Part shown: positions 27,084 through 36,217 of the stretch, piece after piece | Position numbering within the stretch: position 1 is the stretch's first letter | Layout: every line of letters begins with the position of its first letter | DNA from: Proteus terrae subsp. cibarius | GTDB lineage: Bacteria > Pseudomonadota > Gammaproteobacteria > Enterobacterales > Enterobacteriaceae | NCBI RefSeq assembly: GCF_011045835.1 | Contig: NZ_CP047349.1 | Location: 1,798,001 to 1,862,000 of the forward strand | DNA: 64,000 nucleotides | Reading direction: 5' to 3' | The notes under the pieces: generated by a model | What the model saw: only the letters and a program-made list of their open reading frames with translations | Databases searched by the model: none | What the model was told of the DNA's origin: nothing | Made by a program: the position numbers and the translations under genes

Positions 27084-27279
27084 TTCTTTTTTTGCTTATT
27101 ACTTGTGCATCAGACTACTTTGTGGCAGTGATTAGTCAAGGCATTTTATGTTTCAAAATAATACAAAATTTACAATTGCATCATTTATAAATTATTTTCA
27201 TACTAAACACTATACTTATTTGACTATTATAAAAAGAATATACCTTAATATTTATATTTTTTAGATTTAATTTTTCTCT

Positions 27280-27660
27280 TTAATATAGAGCAATGTAATT
27301 TTTAAGATCGCTAATTCTTTCTTTTGTTTTATCTTTTAAACAACTGCTATATACCATTGGAGCTAAACTACCACCTTGATAATAGTCTGCTTCGTATTGA
27401 CAAGAGAGGTCTCTAAAATTAATCCAAACCAACTGGGCTTGTTTAAGTTGATCCTTTCGTTCAACTTCTAATTTTGCATAATATTGTTGATAAATATGGT
27501 TAAGTTCTTCATCTTTTTGCTGAAAATCTTGATATACGCATTGGTTAATTTCAGTCTGAGTCGCCGCATTCCGACAATCGAAATTATCTGCTTGTAAATG
27601 TATAGACCAAAATAGTATGCCGCCAGATATTGCACCGAATAGGATAAGTTTTTTCATCAT
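27280..27660 (-). CDS. LprI-type (DUF1311) secreted protein
   Basis: About 126 residues from the ATG at 27660, which has GGA close upstream; an ATG at 27669 is also possible. A signal peptide is followed by FDCRNAATQTEINQCVYQ, ELNHIYQQYYAKL and QLKQAQLVWINFRDLSCQYEADY, the DUF1311/LprI pattern with paired Cys residues. LprI of Mycobacterium inhibits lysozyme, but most enterobacterial members are uncharacterised. It should be periplasmic. Confidence 0.8.
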   Translation of the reverse strand: MMKKLILFGAISGGILFWSIHLQADNFDCRNAATQTEINQCVYQDFQQKDEELNHIYQQYYAKLEVERKDQLKQAQLVWINFRDLSCQYEADYYQGGSLAPMVYSSCLKDKTKERISDLKNYIALY

Positions 27661-27669
27661 ACCGTCCAT

Positions 27670-28202
27670 TTTTTGATTAAAAGTATCGCTAAAAGTATTT
27701 ACTTCATTCTCTTACTACTTAATTTAAAAGATAAAAACAAAGTAAGTTCTTTATCAGCATAGCAATATTTCTTATATGACAATTACGTGAAGATAACGCA
27801 AAATCTATCTATTTTTGATAATCCAGTTTAGATTTAAATATTTAACCTTTAGTAATTATACTGATATTTTGTTTAGATTAAATATTTAGTTAATACAAAT
27901 TTTAAAAAATGATAACTAAATATATTTTTTCTTTAACAATAAATGTCATTTACAAAATAATTAAGTAAAATAGTAGTCATATTCTATTATTTTTTGTACT
28001 GAGACATTTTTATTAAAAATATCCAATTAATTTTACTTTAAATAGAAGCTCCTCTTACCAGTTTCTATTTAAGGAGATTTTAATAAAATCACTTCAATTA
28101 GTTAGACTAATTAGTCTAATTGATAGGTATTATATAAATGTGGTCATAAATGGCTTATTTATATTACTCAAGGGTCTATACCCATCGTGGATTTTTCAAG
28201 CT
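27670..28202. other. AT-rich intergenic region upstream of the hydrolase gene
   Basis: About 530 bp between divergent genes, very A/T-rich. An in-frame extension of the hydrolase from GTG 28140 lies in it but lacks a ribosome binding site. The only clear element is the palindrome at 28102-28119. Confidence 0.5.
28102..28119. promoter_or_regulatory. Perfect 18-bp palindrome TTAGACTAATTAGTCTAA
   Basis: A perfect inverted repeat about 85-100 bp upstream of the hydrolase ATG. Its length and symmetry fit the operator of a TetR- or MarR-type dimer. No regulator gene is adjacent. Confidence 0.55.
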
Positions 28203-29252
28203 ATGAAAAAATGTTTCAAATCAATTTGGTTTTATTCAGGGCTTATCACTCTTATTTTTGTGATTATCATTAGTGGTGGTCAGTATTCTGATTTTGAATT
28301 GGATGATCATGCATCAGTGATAACTCCAATTAGTTTTGCTTCTAAAAAAGATACTTTATCTGGAACATTAATTTTACCGAATCAGAACAACATAAAAGCA
28401 GTTGCTATTTTTGTTCATGGCGATGGCGCTCAAGATCGCTTTTCTAATAGTGGATATTTACCATTAATTAATAATTTGCTGGATGCAGGTATTGGTGTAT
28501 ATACATGGGATAAAGCTGGTGTGGGCGAAAGCCAAGGAAATTGGTTGCTTCAATCTATGCAAGATAGAGCAGATGAAGCACAAATAGCTTTACAGCTTAT
28601 TCAAAAGAAATTTACCCATACTGATATTAAAGTAGGTTATTTAGGATTTTCACAGGCTGGATGGGTTATCCCTATTGCAGCGACACAATCTAAACCTGAT
28701 TTTTCCGTTATTATTGGTGGTGCTGTAAACTGGCGAGCTCAAGGTGCTTACTATCACCAAGTGCGTTTAAAAGCCGGCGATGTTGATGATAAGGAAATTA
28801 CTCGAAGAGTCTCAGAGCAACTGCAACAAAATGATCGTATATTTGGCATTAATGGCAGCCATGATATTTCAGCTCAGGGAGATATGTCTGATGATCGCTT
28901 TTATTTTGTTATCCAAAACTATTTAAGTGATTCATCTAAAGACTTACCTCATATGAATGGACGGGTACTGGCTCTGTTTGGTGAGTTAGATCTTAATGTA
29001 GATGCATCAAAAAATGCATGTTTATATAAAAATCTATTAGGAAACCATGTAGATAAAACCGTTGCCCTATTCCCTAATGCCTCTCATGGCTTATTAAAAG
29101 CACCATTCTTTAATTATCAATTAGATAACCAATGGCCTTGGTGGAAACAGATGCTTTTTATTTATCAAGGACGAGATAGCTACTTCTCTGATGCTTTAAA
29201 TTACTTAACAGCGTGGATCACTGAAGATGCAACAATACCTTCTGATTATTGA
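28203..29252 (+). CDS. Membrane-anchored or exported alpha/beta hydrolase
   Basis: About 349 residues from ATG 28203 (MKKCFKSIWFYSGLITLIF), whose N-terminus is a signal sequence or anchor. The hydrolase fold shows the oxyanion segment VAIFVHGDGAQDR, the nucleophile elbow GYLGFSQAGW (Ser), an acidic site in LFGELDLNVD and the His in NASHGLLK, a complete catalytic triad. Substrates may be esters. Expression may depend on the palindrome upstream. Start-site choice is moderately sure. Confidence 0.82.
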   Translation: MKKCFKSIWFYSGLITLIFVIIISGGQYSDFELDDHASVITPISFASKKDTLSGTLILPNQNNIKAVAIFVHGDGAQDRFSNSGYLPLINNLLDAGIGVYTWDKAGVGESQGNWLLQSMQDRADEAQIALQLIQKKFTHTDIKVGYLGFSQAGWVIPIAATQSKPDFSVIIGGAVNWRAQGAYYHQVRLKAGDVDDKEITRRVSEQLQQNDRIFGINGSHDISAQGDMSDDRFYFVIQNYLSDSSKDLPHMNGRVLALFGELDLNVDASKNACLYKNLLGNHVDKTVALFPNASHGLLKAPFFNYQLDNQWPWWKQMLFIYQGRDSYFSDALNYLTAWITEDATIPSDY

Positions 29253-29298
29253 TTTTAAATGTGAAAGTGGCAATACAAGTTTAAGATAAAATGTAGAT

Positions 29299-29330
29299 AA
29301 CGCCTAAATGAGAACCACTCTTTAGGCGTT
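29299..29330. terminator. Hairpin between the hydrolase and MocR genes
   Basis: Perfect 10-bp stem AACGCCTAAA / TTTAGGCGTT with a 12-nt loop, between convergent genes. It lacks a T-run on either strand, so it is at best a weak terminator. Confidence 0.5.
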
Positions 29331-29356
29331 AAAGTGTAAGGATTTTAATAATTTAT

Positions 29357-30739
29357 TTATAAATCAACTTGATACTCAATAATCTCTCGAATTTTCTTTA
29401 ATGTATCACATAATAAATTAATATTAATTGAAGCTAATGCAATGCGAATTGCATGAGGAATATTGGATGTTGTGGCATAAGGCTCAGCAGTGGCAACCGA
29501 TATTTGTAATTGATGTAATGAAGCAACAATTTTATCGGCTCTAACTTCTTCAGGTAAGGGGAACCATAAAAAATAGGAAGTTGGATGATGAATATAAGTA
29601 AGTCCTTCAAATATTTCACTCACTATTTTTTGTCGCTGCTGTGCATCTTTACGTAATAAATGTTCTAGTTTATCAACTACCCCCTCTTTCACCCATTGGC
29701 ATACAATGGAAGTCATTAGAGCAGGTGTGTTCCATGTCGTCACTCTCATTGATCTCTCTAACGATGAAATAGTGTTTGTAGGAGCAACAATAAAACCAAC
29801 TCTTAATCCAGAAGCTATATTCTTAGAAAATCCTGAAATATAAAATGTGATATCTGGTGCCAAGGTAACAATTGCTGGCGGTGCTTTTTTAACTAAAAAT
29901 GCATAAGTCGCGTCTTCAATTATCATGAAATGGTATTTTCTCGCCAAAATAATTAATTGTTGTCGCTGTTTTAATGTTAATACCCATCCCATTGGGTTAT
30001 GTAGTGTAGGAATACAATAAAGTGCACGTATTGCCCTTTTTTTACATAGTTCTTCCAGCTTATCTAAATCTGTACCTAATGGTGTTATGGGAATGGGTAA
30101 TATTTCCAAGTGATGAGCGAGTGCTGCTAATTTAAATCCGGGATAACTTAATGCATCTACCGCAACAACATCTCCCGGTTTTAAAGCACTTAATAATGTA
30201 ATCGCAATGCCTTGTTGTGCACCGTTAGTAATAATAATATTTTCAGGTTCAACCGTGATTTCTTTATTTTTAAGATATTGAGAAATCACGATTTTATCGT
30301 GTAATTTCCCACTATGTGGTTGATAGCGAAGCAATGATTCAATTTCACCTGATGTTGCTAATCTTTTTAGTTCAGTACGTAATAGTTCAGCTTGAATAGG
30401 CAATGAGGGATAATTGAAATTAAGATCCAACATATCTGCTGCTGTAGGATTTTCTATTCCATGATTTATTGGAAGCGACAATTCTCGTACAAAAGTTCCT
30501 CTTCCTGTTTCACCAATGATCAAGCCCATACTTTCTAACTCAGCGTATACACGACTTGCCGTTGCAAGAGACATTTTATGTTCTGCAGCCAAATGGCGAT
30601 GTGTTGGTAAACGTGTACCTGGTAATAGTTTTCCTATACGTATTTCGTTCGCCAATTTATCAACTAAAGATTTATAACGGGGCTGAACCATAGAAATTGT
30701 ATCCATGACAATTATTTGATTGTCATAATTGTGTTCCAT
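29357..30739 (-). CDS. MocR/PdxR-type GntR regulator with aminotransferase domain
   Basis: A 460-residue chimeric regulator. Residues ~20-85 are a GntR winged HTH (KLANEIRIGKLLPGTRLPTHRHLAAEHKMSLATASRVYAELESMGLI). Residues ~110-455 are a fold-type I aminotransferase domain with the PLP-binding Lys in FYISGFSKNIASGLRVGF and the ALYCIPTLHNPMGW segment. Such proteins use PLP or amino-acid adducts as effectors. It diverges from a DMT exporter and probably controls it. In-frame Met12 and Met17 are alternative starts; none has a strong Shine-Dalgarno. Confidence 0.87.
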   Translation of the reverse strand: MEHNYDNQIIVMDTISMVQPRYKSLVDKLANEIRIGKLLPGTRLPTHRHLAAEHKMSLATASRVYAELESMGLIIGETGRGTFVRELSLPINHGIENPTAADMLDLNFNYPSLPIQAELLRTELKRLATSGEIESLLRYQPHSGKLHDKIVISQYLKNKEITVEPENIIITNGAQQGIAITLLSALKPGDVVAVDALSYPGFKLAALAHHLEILPIPITPLGTDLDKLEELCKKRAIRALYCIPTLHNPMGWVLTLKQRQQLIILARKYHFMIIEDATYAFLVKKAPPAIVTLAPDITFYISGFSKNIASGLRVGFIVAPTNTISSLERSMRVTTWNTPALMTSIVCQWVKEGVVDKLEHLLRKDAQQRQKIVSEIFEGLTYIHHPTSYFLWFPLPEEVRADKIVASLHQLQISVATAEPYATTSNIPHAIRIALASININLLCDTLKKIREIIEYQVDL

Positions 30740-30778
30740 AAGATGGAGTTCAGCAAGTTACATCGTAGATACAAGTTT

Positions 30779-30826
30779 TATATAAATAGATTTTTATATA
30801 TCTGTTGCTATTACAAAAACTGTAAT
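30779..30826. promoter_or_regulatory. Candidate MocR operators: two inverted repeats
   Basis: TATATAAA / TTTATATA (30779-30800) and ATTACA / TGTAAT (30810-30826), both perfect, lie in the 110-bp divergent intergenic region between the MocR and exporter genes. Confidence 0.45.
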
Positions 30827-30851
30827 TAATTGTTTTTTTATCATAATAAAA

Positions 30852-31739
30852 ATGGAAAATCGTATGCAGCAAATTAATCAAAAAGAGCAGACAAATGGCT
30901 GGGTAAATGGATTTATAGGTATGTTGATTTTTAGTGGATCTTTACCTGCAACAAAAGCGGCTGTATTAGGCTTTGAACCTTTATTTTTAACCGCAGCGAG
31001 AGCAACGATTGCAGGATTATTATCTTTAGCAATGCTACTGTTATATAAAGAAAAATTACCTACGTTTAAACAGTGGATTTCATTAGCGGTTGTCTCATTA
31101 GGTGTTGTCGTTGGTTTTCCATTATTAACGGCTATCGCACTACAAGAAATAACTTCAGCACACTCCCTTGTTTTTTTAGCTTTATTACCGTTATTCACGG
31201 CAATTTTTGCAGTAATACGTGGTGGTGAAAAGCCTCGCCCTATTTTCTGGCTTTTTTCTATTATTGGTAGTTTATTGGTGATGGGATATGCCATTTCTCA
31301 AAATGGAGCATCATCAATCAGTGCTGATTTATTAATGATAGCATCAGTGATTGTTTGTGGTTTAGGTTATGCTGAAGGTGCGACTTTAACGAAAGCATTA
31401 GGTGGTTGGCAGGTTATATGTTGGGCATTAATTGTATCTTTACCTCCAATGCTTATTTTTAGCTTTATTCTTATGCCTGAAAAGCTTGCTACAATTAGTA
31501 TATCAGCATGGGTGGGCTTAGGTTATGTTTCGCTTTTTAGTATGTTGATTGGTTTTATATTTTGGTACAAAGGATTATCACAAGGTGGGATCGCAGCAGT
31601 AGGACAACTTCAATTATTACAACCCTTCTTTGGATTAGGTTTAGCTGCCGTATTACTTCATGAATCAGTCAATTTATTGATGTTGTTAGTAACTATTGGC
31701 GTTATTTTTTGTGTTGCTGGTTCAAAAAAATATGCCTAA
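30852..31739 (+). CDS. EamA-family DMT exporter
   Basis: A 295-residue protein with ten predicted helices in two EamA repeats (FIGMLIFSGSLPATKAAVLGFEPLFLTAARATIAG; LFSMLIGFIFWYKGLSQGGIAAVGQLQLLQPFFGLGLAAVLLHE). The ATG at 30864 has GGAAA 5 nt upstream and may be the true start; the one at 30852 has none. The divergent MocR regulator points to export of an amino acid or a PLP-related compound. That is inference from context only. Confidence 0.87.
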   Translation: MENRMQQINQKEQTNGWVNGFIGMLIFSGSLPATKAAVLGFEPLFLTAARATIAGLLSLAMLLLYKEKLPTFKQWISLAVVSLGVVVGFPLLTAIALQEITSAHSLVFLALLPLFTAIFAVIRGGEKPRPIFWLFSIIGSLLVMGYAISQNGASSISADLLMIASVIVCGLGYAEGATLTKALGGWQVICWALIVSLPPMLIFSFILMPEKLATISISAWVGLGYVSLFSMLIGFIFWYKGLSQGGIAAVGQLQLLQPFFGLGLAAVLLHESVNLLMLLVTIGVIFCVAGSKKYA

Positions 31740-31756
31740 TTAAAATTAAACACTTA

Positions 31757-31789
31757 AAACAAGCTAAATAACCATATTTAGCGTGTTTT
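31757..31789. terminator. Terminator between the exporter and VOC genes
   Basis: A 14-bp near-perfect stem (one mismatch) around loop ACCA, ending GTGTTTT, between convergent genes. Confidence 0.65.
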
Positions 31790-31793
31790 ACTC

Positions 31794-32195
<402 letters not shown>

Positions 32196-32199
32196 TTAA

Positions 32200-33300
32200 T
32201 TAAAGCTCACACTTTGTTTTTAGAACTGCCGTTTTTCTATGGTGATCTAGTGCTAACTCAATTAATTTAGTAATTAATGATTGATAACCTAAACCTGCAC
32301 TTTGCCATAATTTTGGATACATACTGATATTAGTAAAACCAGGTAGTGTATTTATTTCATTAATCACAACACGATTATCTTGTGTTAAGAACACATCAAC
32401 ACGAGCCATACCTAAGCAATTAAGAACACGGTATGCTTTTAAAGCAACTTGGCGAATATGCAAACTCGTATTTTCATCCATTACTGCTGGAACAACGACT
32501 TTAGCACCATCGTCATCAATATATTTCGTGTTATAAGCATAGAAAGCATCGTTTAATACGATTTCACCACAAGGACTAACTTCAGGAGCTTCGTTACCTA
32601 AAACGGCACACTCTATTTCACGACCTACAATTGCACTTTCAACAATCACTTTAAGGTCGTATTCAAAAGCCATTTTTAAAGCCGCGTTGAACTCTTCCTC
32701 ATTATTAACTTTGCTAATTCCTACAGAAGAACCTAGGTTTGCTGGTTTTATAAATAAAGGAAGTCCTAATTGACGAACCATTTCATTGTAAGGAATGTCA
32801 TTAATTTGATGTGCCATAATAGTGATAAATGGCGCAACAGCTAATCCTGCCCCATCAAGTAGGCGTTTAGTAATATCTTTATCCATACAAGCTGCTGAAC
32901 TCATGATATTTGGCCCTACATAAGGCATATCAATCATATGTAATAAGCCTTGGAGTGTACCATCTTCACCATACGCACCATGAACAATTGGGAATACAAC
33001 ATCGATTTGAGGTAATGTTTGACCATCTTCAAGTGAAATAAATTGGCCTTTTACACTACCAGGAATAATAGCAACTGCTCTTAAAGGTTTGCTTAATGAA
33101 ATGGTTTTAGGATTATCGCTATTTAGTAAATAGTCAGTTTCTGAATATTCATGCCACTGGCCTTGCTCATTAATACCGATTAAGCAAAGGTCGAATTTCG
33201 TTCGATCTAATTCATTAATAATATTTTTTGCTGACTGTAATGAAACTTGATGTTCTGTGGATTTACCACCAAAAATAATAGCGACTCTTAATTTACTCAT
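32200..33300 (-). CDS. ddlA: D-alanine--D-alanine ligase A
   Basis: A 366-residue ATP-grasp enzyme that makes D-Ala-D-Ala for peptidoglycan in the cytoplasm. Landmarks: IIFGGKSTEHQVSLQSAKNI at the N-terminus, FPIVHGAYGEDGTLQGLLHMIDMPYVGPNIMSSAACMDKDITKRLL, PLFIKPANLGSSVGISKV and the C-terminal INEINTLPGFTNISMYPKLW. The length is that of DdlA rather than the shorter DdlB (~306), and it lies outside a cell-division cluster, also as for ddlA. Confidence 0.95.
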   Translation of the reverse strand: MSKLRVAIIFGGKSTEHQVSLQSAKNIINELDRTKFDLCLIGINEQGQWHEYSETDYLLNSDNPKTISLSKPLRAVAIIPGSVKGQFISLEDGQTLPQIDVVFPIVHGAYGEDGTLQGLLHMIDMPYVGPNIMSSAACMDKDITKRLLDGAGLAVAPFITIMAHQINDIPYNEMVRQLGLPLFIKPANLGSSVGISKVNNEEEFNAALKMAFEYDLKVIVESAIVGREIECAVLGNEAPEVSPCGEIVLNDAFYAYNTKYIDDDGAKVVVPAVMDENTSLHIRQVALKAYRVLNCLGMARVDVFLTQDNRVVINEINTLPGFTNISMYPKLWQSAGLGYQSLITKLIELALDHHRKTAVLKTKCEL

Positions 33301-33497
33301 TTTCTAACCTTTTATAGGACAGCTATAGCGAATAGGTAGCAATATATCATGATAAAAACCCCCAATGTAGGTAGATAGTTCTTATCTGCGAAAAATTACG
33401 ATAAAATGATGAAATTCTATGATTTAGAGTGTTAAAACGTCACTATTTCAAGATATAACAGCTCAATAACGATAACAATTCTATTGGTATAAGGTAG

Positions 33498-33659
33498 AAA
33501 AAGACCTTAGCCTTAAGCCTGAAAGGATGTATTACTGGTGGTGTTGCTTTCTATTTAATCGGTTGGCAAAGCACTAATATTGTTGGTATTGCTATTGCAA
33601 CTGGAGTGTTATTGACAGCAATTAAACTACGAAAGCATTTACCTGTTTCGGCACAATAG
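33498..33659 (+). pseudogene. Remnant of a small membrane-protein C-terminus
   Basis: An open stretch of about 53 codons between stops. It reads GCITGGVAFYLIGWQ, STNIVGIAIATGVLLTAIKL and RKHLPVSAQ-stop, two hydrophobic helices followed by a basic tail, like the end of a transporter. It has no ATG, GTG or ribosome binding site in a useful place. It is probably a decayed gene end; the parent gene cannot be named. Confidence 0.4.
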
Positions 33660-33717
33660 AGCAATCTTATAGATTTATGACCAATATATGTGTTCTTTAT
33701 TTATTCATAATTATCTT

Positions 33718-33743
33718 AAGCCCGCTTAAATTGCGGGCTTTCA
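33718..33743 (+). terminator. Hairpin after the gene remnant
   Basis: Perfect 8-bp G/C-rich stem AAGCCCGC / GCGGGCTT with a 7-nt loop and a short TTT. It may insulate the ABC-F unit from upstream transcription. Confidence 0.6.
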
Positions 33744-33776
33744 CACAAAATGACACCTTTTGTTTTTCTTACAGGA

Positions 33777-33806
33777 TTGCATATCGGAATTATATCTTGA
33801 TAGAAT
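33777..33806 (+). promoter_or_regulatory. Predicted promoter of the ABC-F leader
   Basis: TTGCAT (33777-33782) and TAGAAT (33801-33806), 18-bp spacing. The predicted start near 33813 leaves ~35 nt before the leader peptide ATG. Confidence 0.5.
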
Positions 33807-33849
33807 TTCATTACCGATTAACTTTTAAACTTAGAGAAGGAGGCTAATT

Positions 33850-33933
33850 ATGTTTTTGTGTGATCTTATTGAATACTCACACTTCTTTGGTAATCGCCAC
33901 AGCTCAGGCTCTCACAGTATTTTACTGCGTTAA
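33850..33933 (+). CDS. 27-residue leader peptide upstream of the ABC-F gene
   Basis: A perfect AAGGAGG lies 6 nt before the ATG at 33850, the strongest ribosome binding site in this region. The frame codes MFLCDLIEYSHFFGNRHSSG then SHSILLR and stops at 33931. It ends ~97 nt before the ABC-F start. Its 3' half and the following RNA form competing hairpins. The arrangement is that of a regulatory upstream ORF sensing translation, as known for other ABC-F and ribosome-antibiotic resistance genes. The sequence itself is not one I recognise. Confidence 0.65.
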   Translation: MFLCDLIEYSHFFGNRHSSGSHSILLR

Positions 33934-34017
33934 CCTGCCTGAGCGACGTTAACTATTACCTCTCCTCAGCTTACAGGGTTATCGCTTGATATTACCCAAG
34001 GCATTATTATGCCTAAA
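33889..34017 (+). promoter_or_regulatory. Attenuator-like RNA structures in the ABC-F leader
   Basis: Several pairings are visible. GCTCAGGC (33902-33909) pairs with GCCTGAGC (33937-33944). CAGTA / TACTG (33915-33927) forms a hairpin inside that loop. GTTAAC at 33929-33934 can pair with GTTAAC at 33948-33953, excluding the first stem. GGTAAT (33889-33894) can pair with ATTACC at 33955-33960 or with the start of ATTACCC at 33991. AGGCAT / ATGCCT (~33999-34014) lies just before the ABC-F ribosome binding site. Mutually exclusive stems overlapping a short ORF suggest attenuation or control of translation. Confidence 0.5.
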
Positions 34018-34030
34018 AAATGAGTAAGCT

Positions 34031-35776
34031 ATGAGCACATTATTATCTACACAAAATCTCTCTTTCCATAATAATCACGGTTTATTATTAAACGATATTT
34101 CTTTAGCACTGATTAAAGGCGAGAAGATTGGTTTAATTGGTTATAACGGTTGTGGAAAAAGTACTTTATTAAAATTACTTTCACATCAATTATCACCAAG
34201 TTCAGGTGCTATTTCCGTCGCTAATCAAACGGTTATGGCATATATAGAACAGCACTTACCCGCTAAATTACAGTCAATGACTTTAATGGATGCTGTACTT
34301 CATAAATTACCAGAAGAATACAGATTATCTGAAGGTTGGCGAGCTGAGTTATTGCTGAATGAAATGGGATTTAAACTTCACGAAAAAGATCTACTCGTTT
34401 CGCAATTAAGTGGTGGTCAACATACTCGTTTATTATTAGCGAGAGCGTTAATTATTGAGCCTGATTTATTATTGCTTGATGAACCAAGTAACCACCTCGA
34501 TTTACCCACTATTTTATGGTTGGAAACATTTTTAAAACAGTGGCGTGGTAGCTTCATTTTGGTTTCACATGATAATACGTTATTAGACAACGTGACGAAT
34601 TGTACATGGATCATTCGTGATAAATCGCTATCTATCTTTCGATTACCCTGCTCTCAAGCTCGAATTGCACAAGAAGAGCAAGATATTAGTGCGCAATACC
34701 GTCATGATGCGCAACAAAAAGAGATAGATAGAATAGCCCAAAGTGCGAAGCAACTCGCAATATGGGGGCACGTTTATGATAACGAGAATTTATCTCGTAA
34801 AGCCAAACAGATGGAAAAACATATTGTTCGTTTAAAAGATGAACAAACTGAAGTGACGGTTGGAAATCAATGGGTACTACAGTTTTCTGGAACGGCATTA
34901 CGAGCTGATAGGCTCTGCGAATTAAATCAACTTGCTGTTATTCCTGCTGAAAATGCCCCTATTTTATATACTGTTGAAAATCAGCGTATAAAAAGTGGTG
35001 ATCGAGTAGCAATAATTGGTGCCAATGGAACAGGCAAATCATCATTATTAAAGATGATTTGGTCATTAAGTTTAGCTGAAATAAGTGAACAAAATGCAAT
35101 AAAGCTACACCCCCGAGTTGAATTGGGTTATTACGATCAAAAAATTGAGCAATTAATTGATAATGATACCCTTTCTGATGCATTAAAACCGTTTGCACCA
35201 TTAACGGATGAACAGAGAAAAATGGCACTTATTAGTGCTGGCTTTGCTTATACGCGTCATGGGCAGAAAGTGAATACTTTAAGCGGTGGTGAACGAGCAC
35301 GTTTATTATTCGTTGGTTTGAGTTTAGCAAACTATTCTTTATTAATGTTGGATGAACCTACAAACCATATTGATATGGAAGGTAAAAAGGCATTAGCTGA
35401 GCAAATTAGTCAATTTCCTGGTGGTGTTCTATTAGTTAGCCATGATAGGGAGTTGATTGAAAATAGCTGTAATCGTTTTTGGTATATTCACAACGGTGTT
35501 TTAACAGAACATCATGATATAGAAGCCATTTATCAGCTTATTTCAGAAAAAGAAATGCCTGAAACTTTGCTAATGGATAAACTTAATAATTTGCAGGATA
35601 TCCCATCAGCTCCATTGATTTCACATGATGATGATGAAAAACTCTTTAAGTTAATTGAGCTAGAAGAGAAATTAGAGGCTGATTTAGCACGTAAAACTAA
35701 TCATCAAAAACCTGCTTTGCAGGCGCAATGGAAATTAGAAATTAACCAGCTAAAGAAACTACTTAAGTTAATTTAA
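34031..35776 (+). CDS. ABC-F family ATPase with inducible-type leader
   Basis: A 581-residue protein of two ATPase domains, no membrane segments. Domain 1: Walker A GYNGCGKST (~residue 38), signature LSGGQHTRLLLARAL, Walker B LLLLDEPSNHLD. Domain 2: GANGTGKSS, LSGGERARLLF, LLMLDEPTNHID. The linker (~residues 205-270) is long and charged, and the C-terminus (~540-581) is a charged, probably coiled-coil tail. It differs from the YbiT copy at 13 kb. ABC-F proteins act at the ribosome; members with leader peptides often protect it from antibiotics. Resistance here is inference. Confidence 0.87.
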   Translation: MSTLLSTQNLSFHNNHGLLLNDISLALIKGEKIGLIGYNGCGKSTLLKLLSHQLSPSSGAISVANQTVMAYIEQHLPAKLQSMTLMDAVLHKLPEEYRLSEGWRAELLLNEMGFKLHEKDLLVSQLSGGQHTRLLLARALIIEPDLLLLDEPSNHLDLPTILWLETFLKQWRGSFILVSHDNTLLDNVTNCTWIIRDKSLSIFRLPCSQARIAQEEQDISAQYRHDAQQKEIDRIAQSAKQLAIWGHVYDNENLSRKAKQMEKHIVRLKDEQTEVTVGNQWVLQFSGTALRADRLCELNQLAVIPAENAPILYTVENQRIKSGDRVAIIGANGTGKSSLLKMIWSLSLAEISEQNAIKLHPRVELGYYDQKIEQLIDNDTLSDALKPFAPLTDEQRKMALISAGFAYTRHGQKVNTLSGGERARLLFVGLSLANYSLLMLDEPTNHIDMEGKKALAEQISQFPGGVLLVSHDRELIENSCNRFWYIHNGVLTEHHDIEAIYQLISEKEMPETLLMDKLNNLQDIPSAPLISHDDDEKLFKLIELEEKLEADLARKTNHQKPALQAQWKLEINQLKKLLKLI

Positions 35777-35799
35777 GATAGATAAGATTTTGTTTAAGC

Positions 35800-35826
35800 A
35801 AAAGGATCACAATGTGATCCTTTTTT
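35800..35826. terminator. Bidirectional terminator between the ABC-F gene and yqfB
   Basis: Stem AAAAGGATCAC / GTGATCCTTTT with loop AAT and a T6 run. Confidence 0.85.
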
Positions 35827-35834
35827 ATTTATTC

Positions 35835-36155
35835 TTATTTTACCAACTGATATTCAATCAGATATAAAGATTGCGTTGTCGGATAAATATCTTTGATAAG
35901 TGCTTTCAGAACTGGAAGTGTCATACCTTCCTGCTGTGCGTGATACTCATTGATATCGTCATAATGTAACGGCGACACCGCTATGATTTTCAATTTTCCA
36001 TAATGAGTACGATGTTCGTTAGCAAATAATTCAACAATGCTTCCCGGTTTGTAATCACTTTCACTTTTATCGCGGATAGTAATCACTTTTTTTTCTTCAA
36101 GAATGGAAGGAATTAAACGTTCAAAAAAAGTAATTTCTGTTGGTATTGCCGACAT
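35835..36155 (-). CDS. yqfB: YqfB, ASCH-domain N4-acetylcytidine amidohydrolase
   Basis: A 106-residue ASCH-domain protein. ITFFERLIPSILEEKKVITIRDKSESDYKPG and HAQQEGMTLPVLKALIKDIYPTTQSLYLIEYQL match E. coli YqfB (ITFFQRF, KTITIRDESES, HAEQENMTL, DIYPGQTQFYVIEF). Lys23 and Thr26 align with the E. coli Lys21 and Thr24 active-site positions. The E. coli enzyme hydrolyses N4-acetylcytidine, a modified-RNA breakdown product. Length is normal. Confidence 0.9.
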   Translation of the reverse strand: MSAIPTEITFFERLIPSILEEKKVITIRDKSESDYKPGSIVELFANEHRTHYGKLKIIAVSPLHYDDINEYHAQQEGMTLPVLKALIKDIYPTTQSLYLIEYQLVK

Positions 36156-36217
36156 AATATTGACTCATTAATTTATTGATAAGTTGCTGATTATCTTATC
36201 ATGCAATAAATAACTTT

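Noticed and set aside
34000-34020. Hairpin before the ABC-F gene as a terminator
   Set aside because: It is followed by an A-run, not a T-run, on the coding strand, so it is more likely to affect translation initiation.
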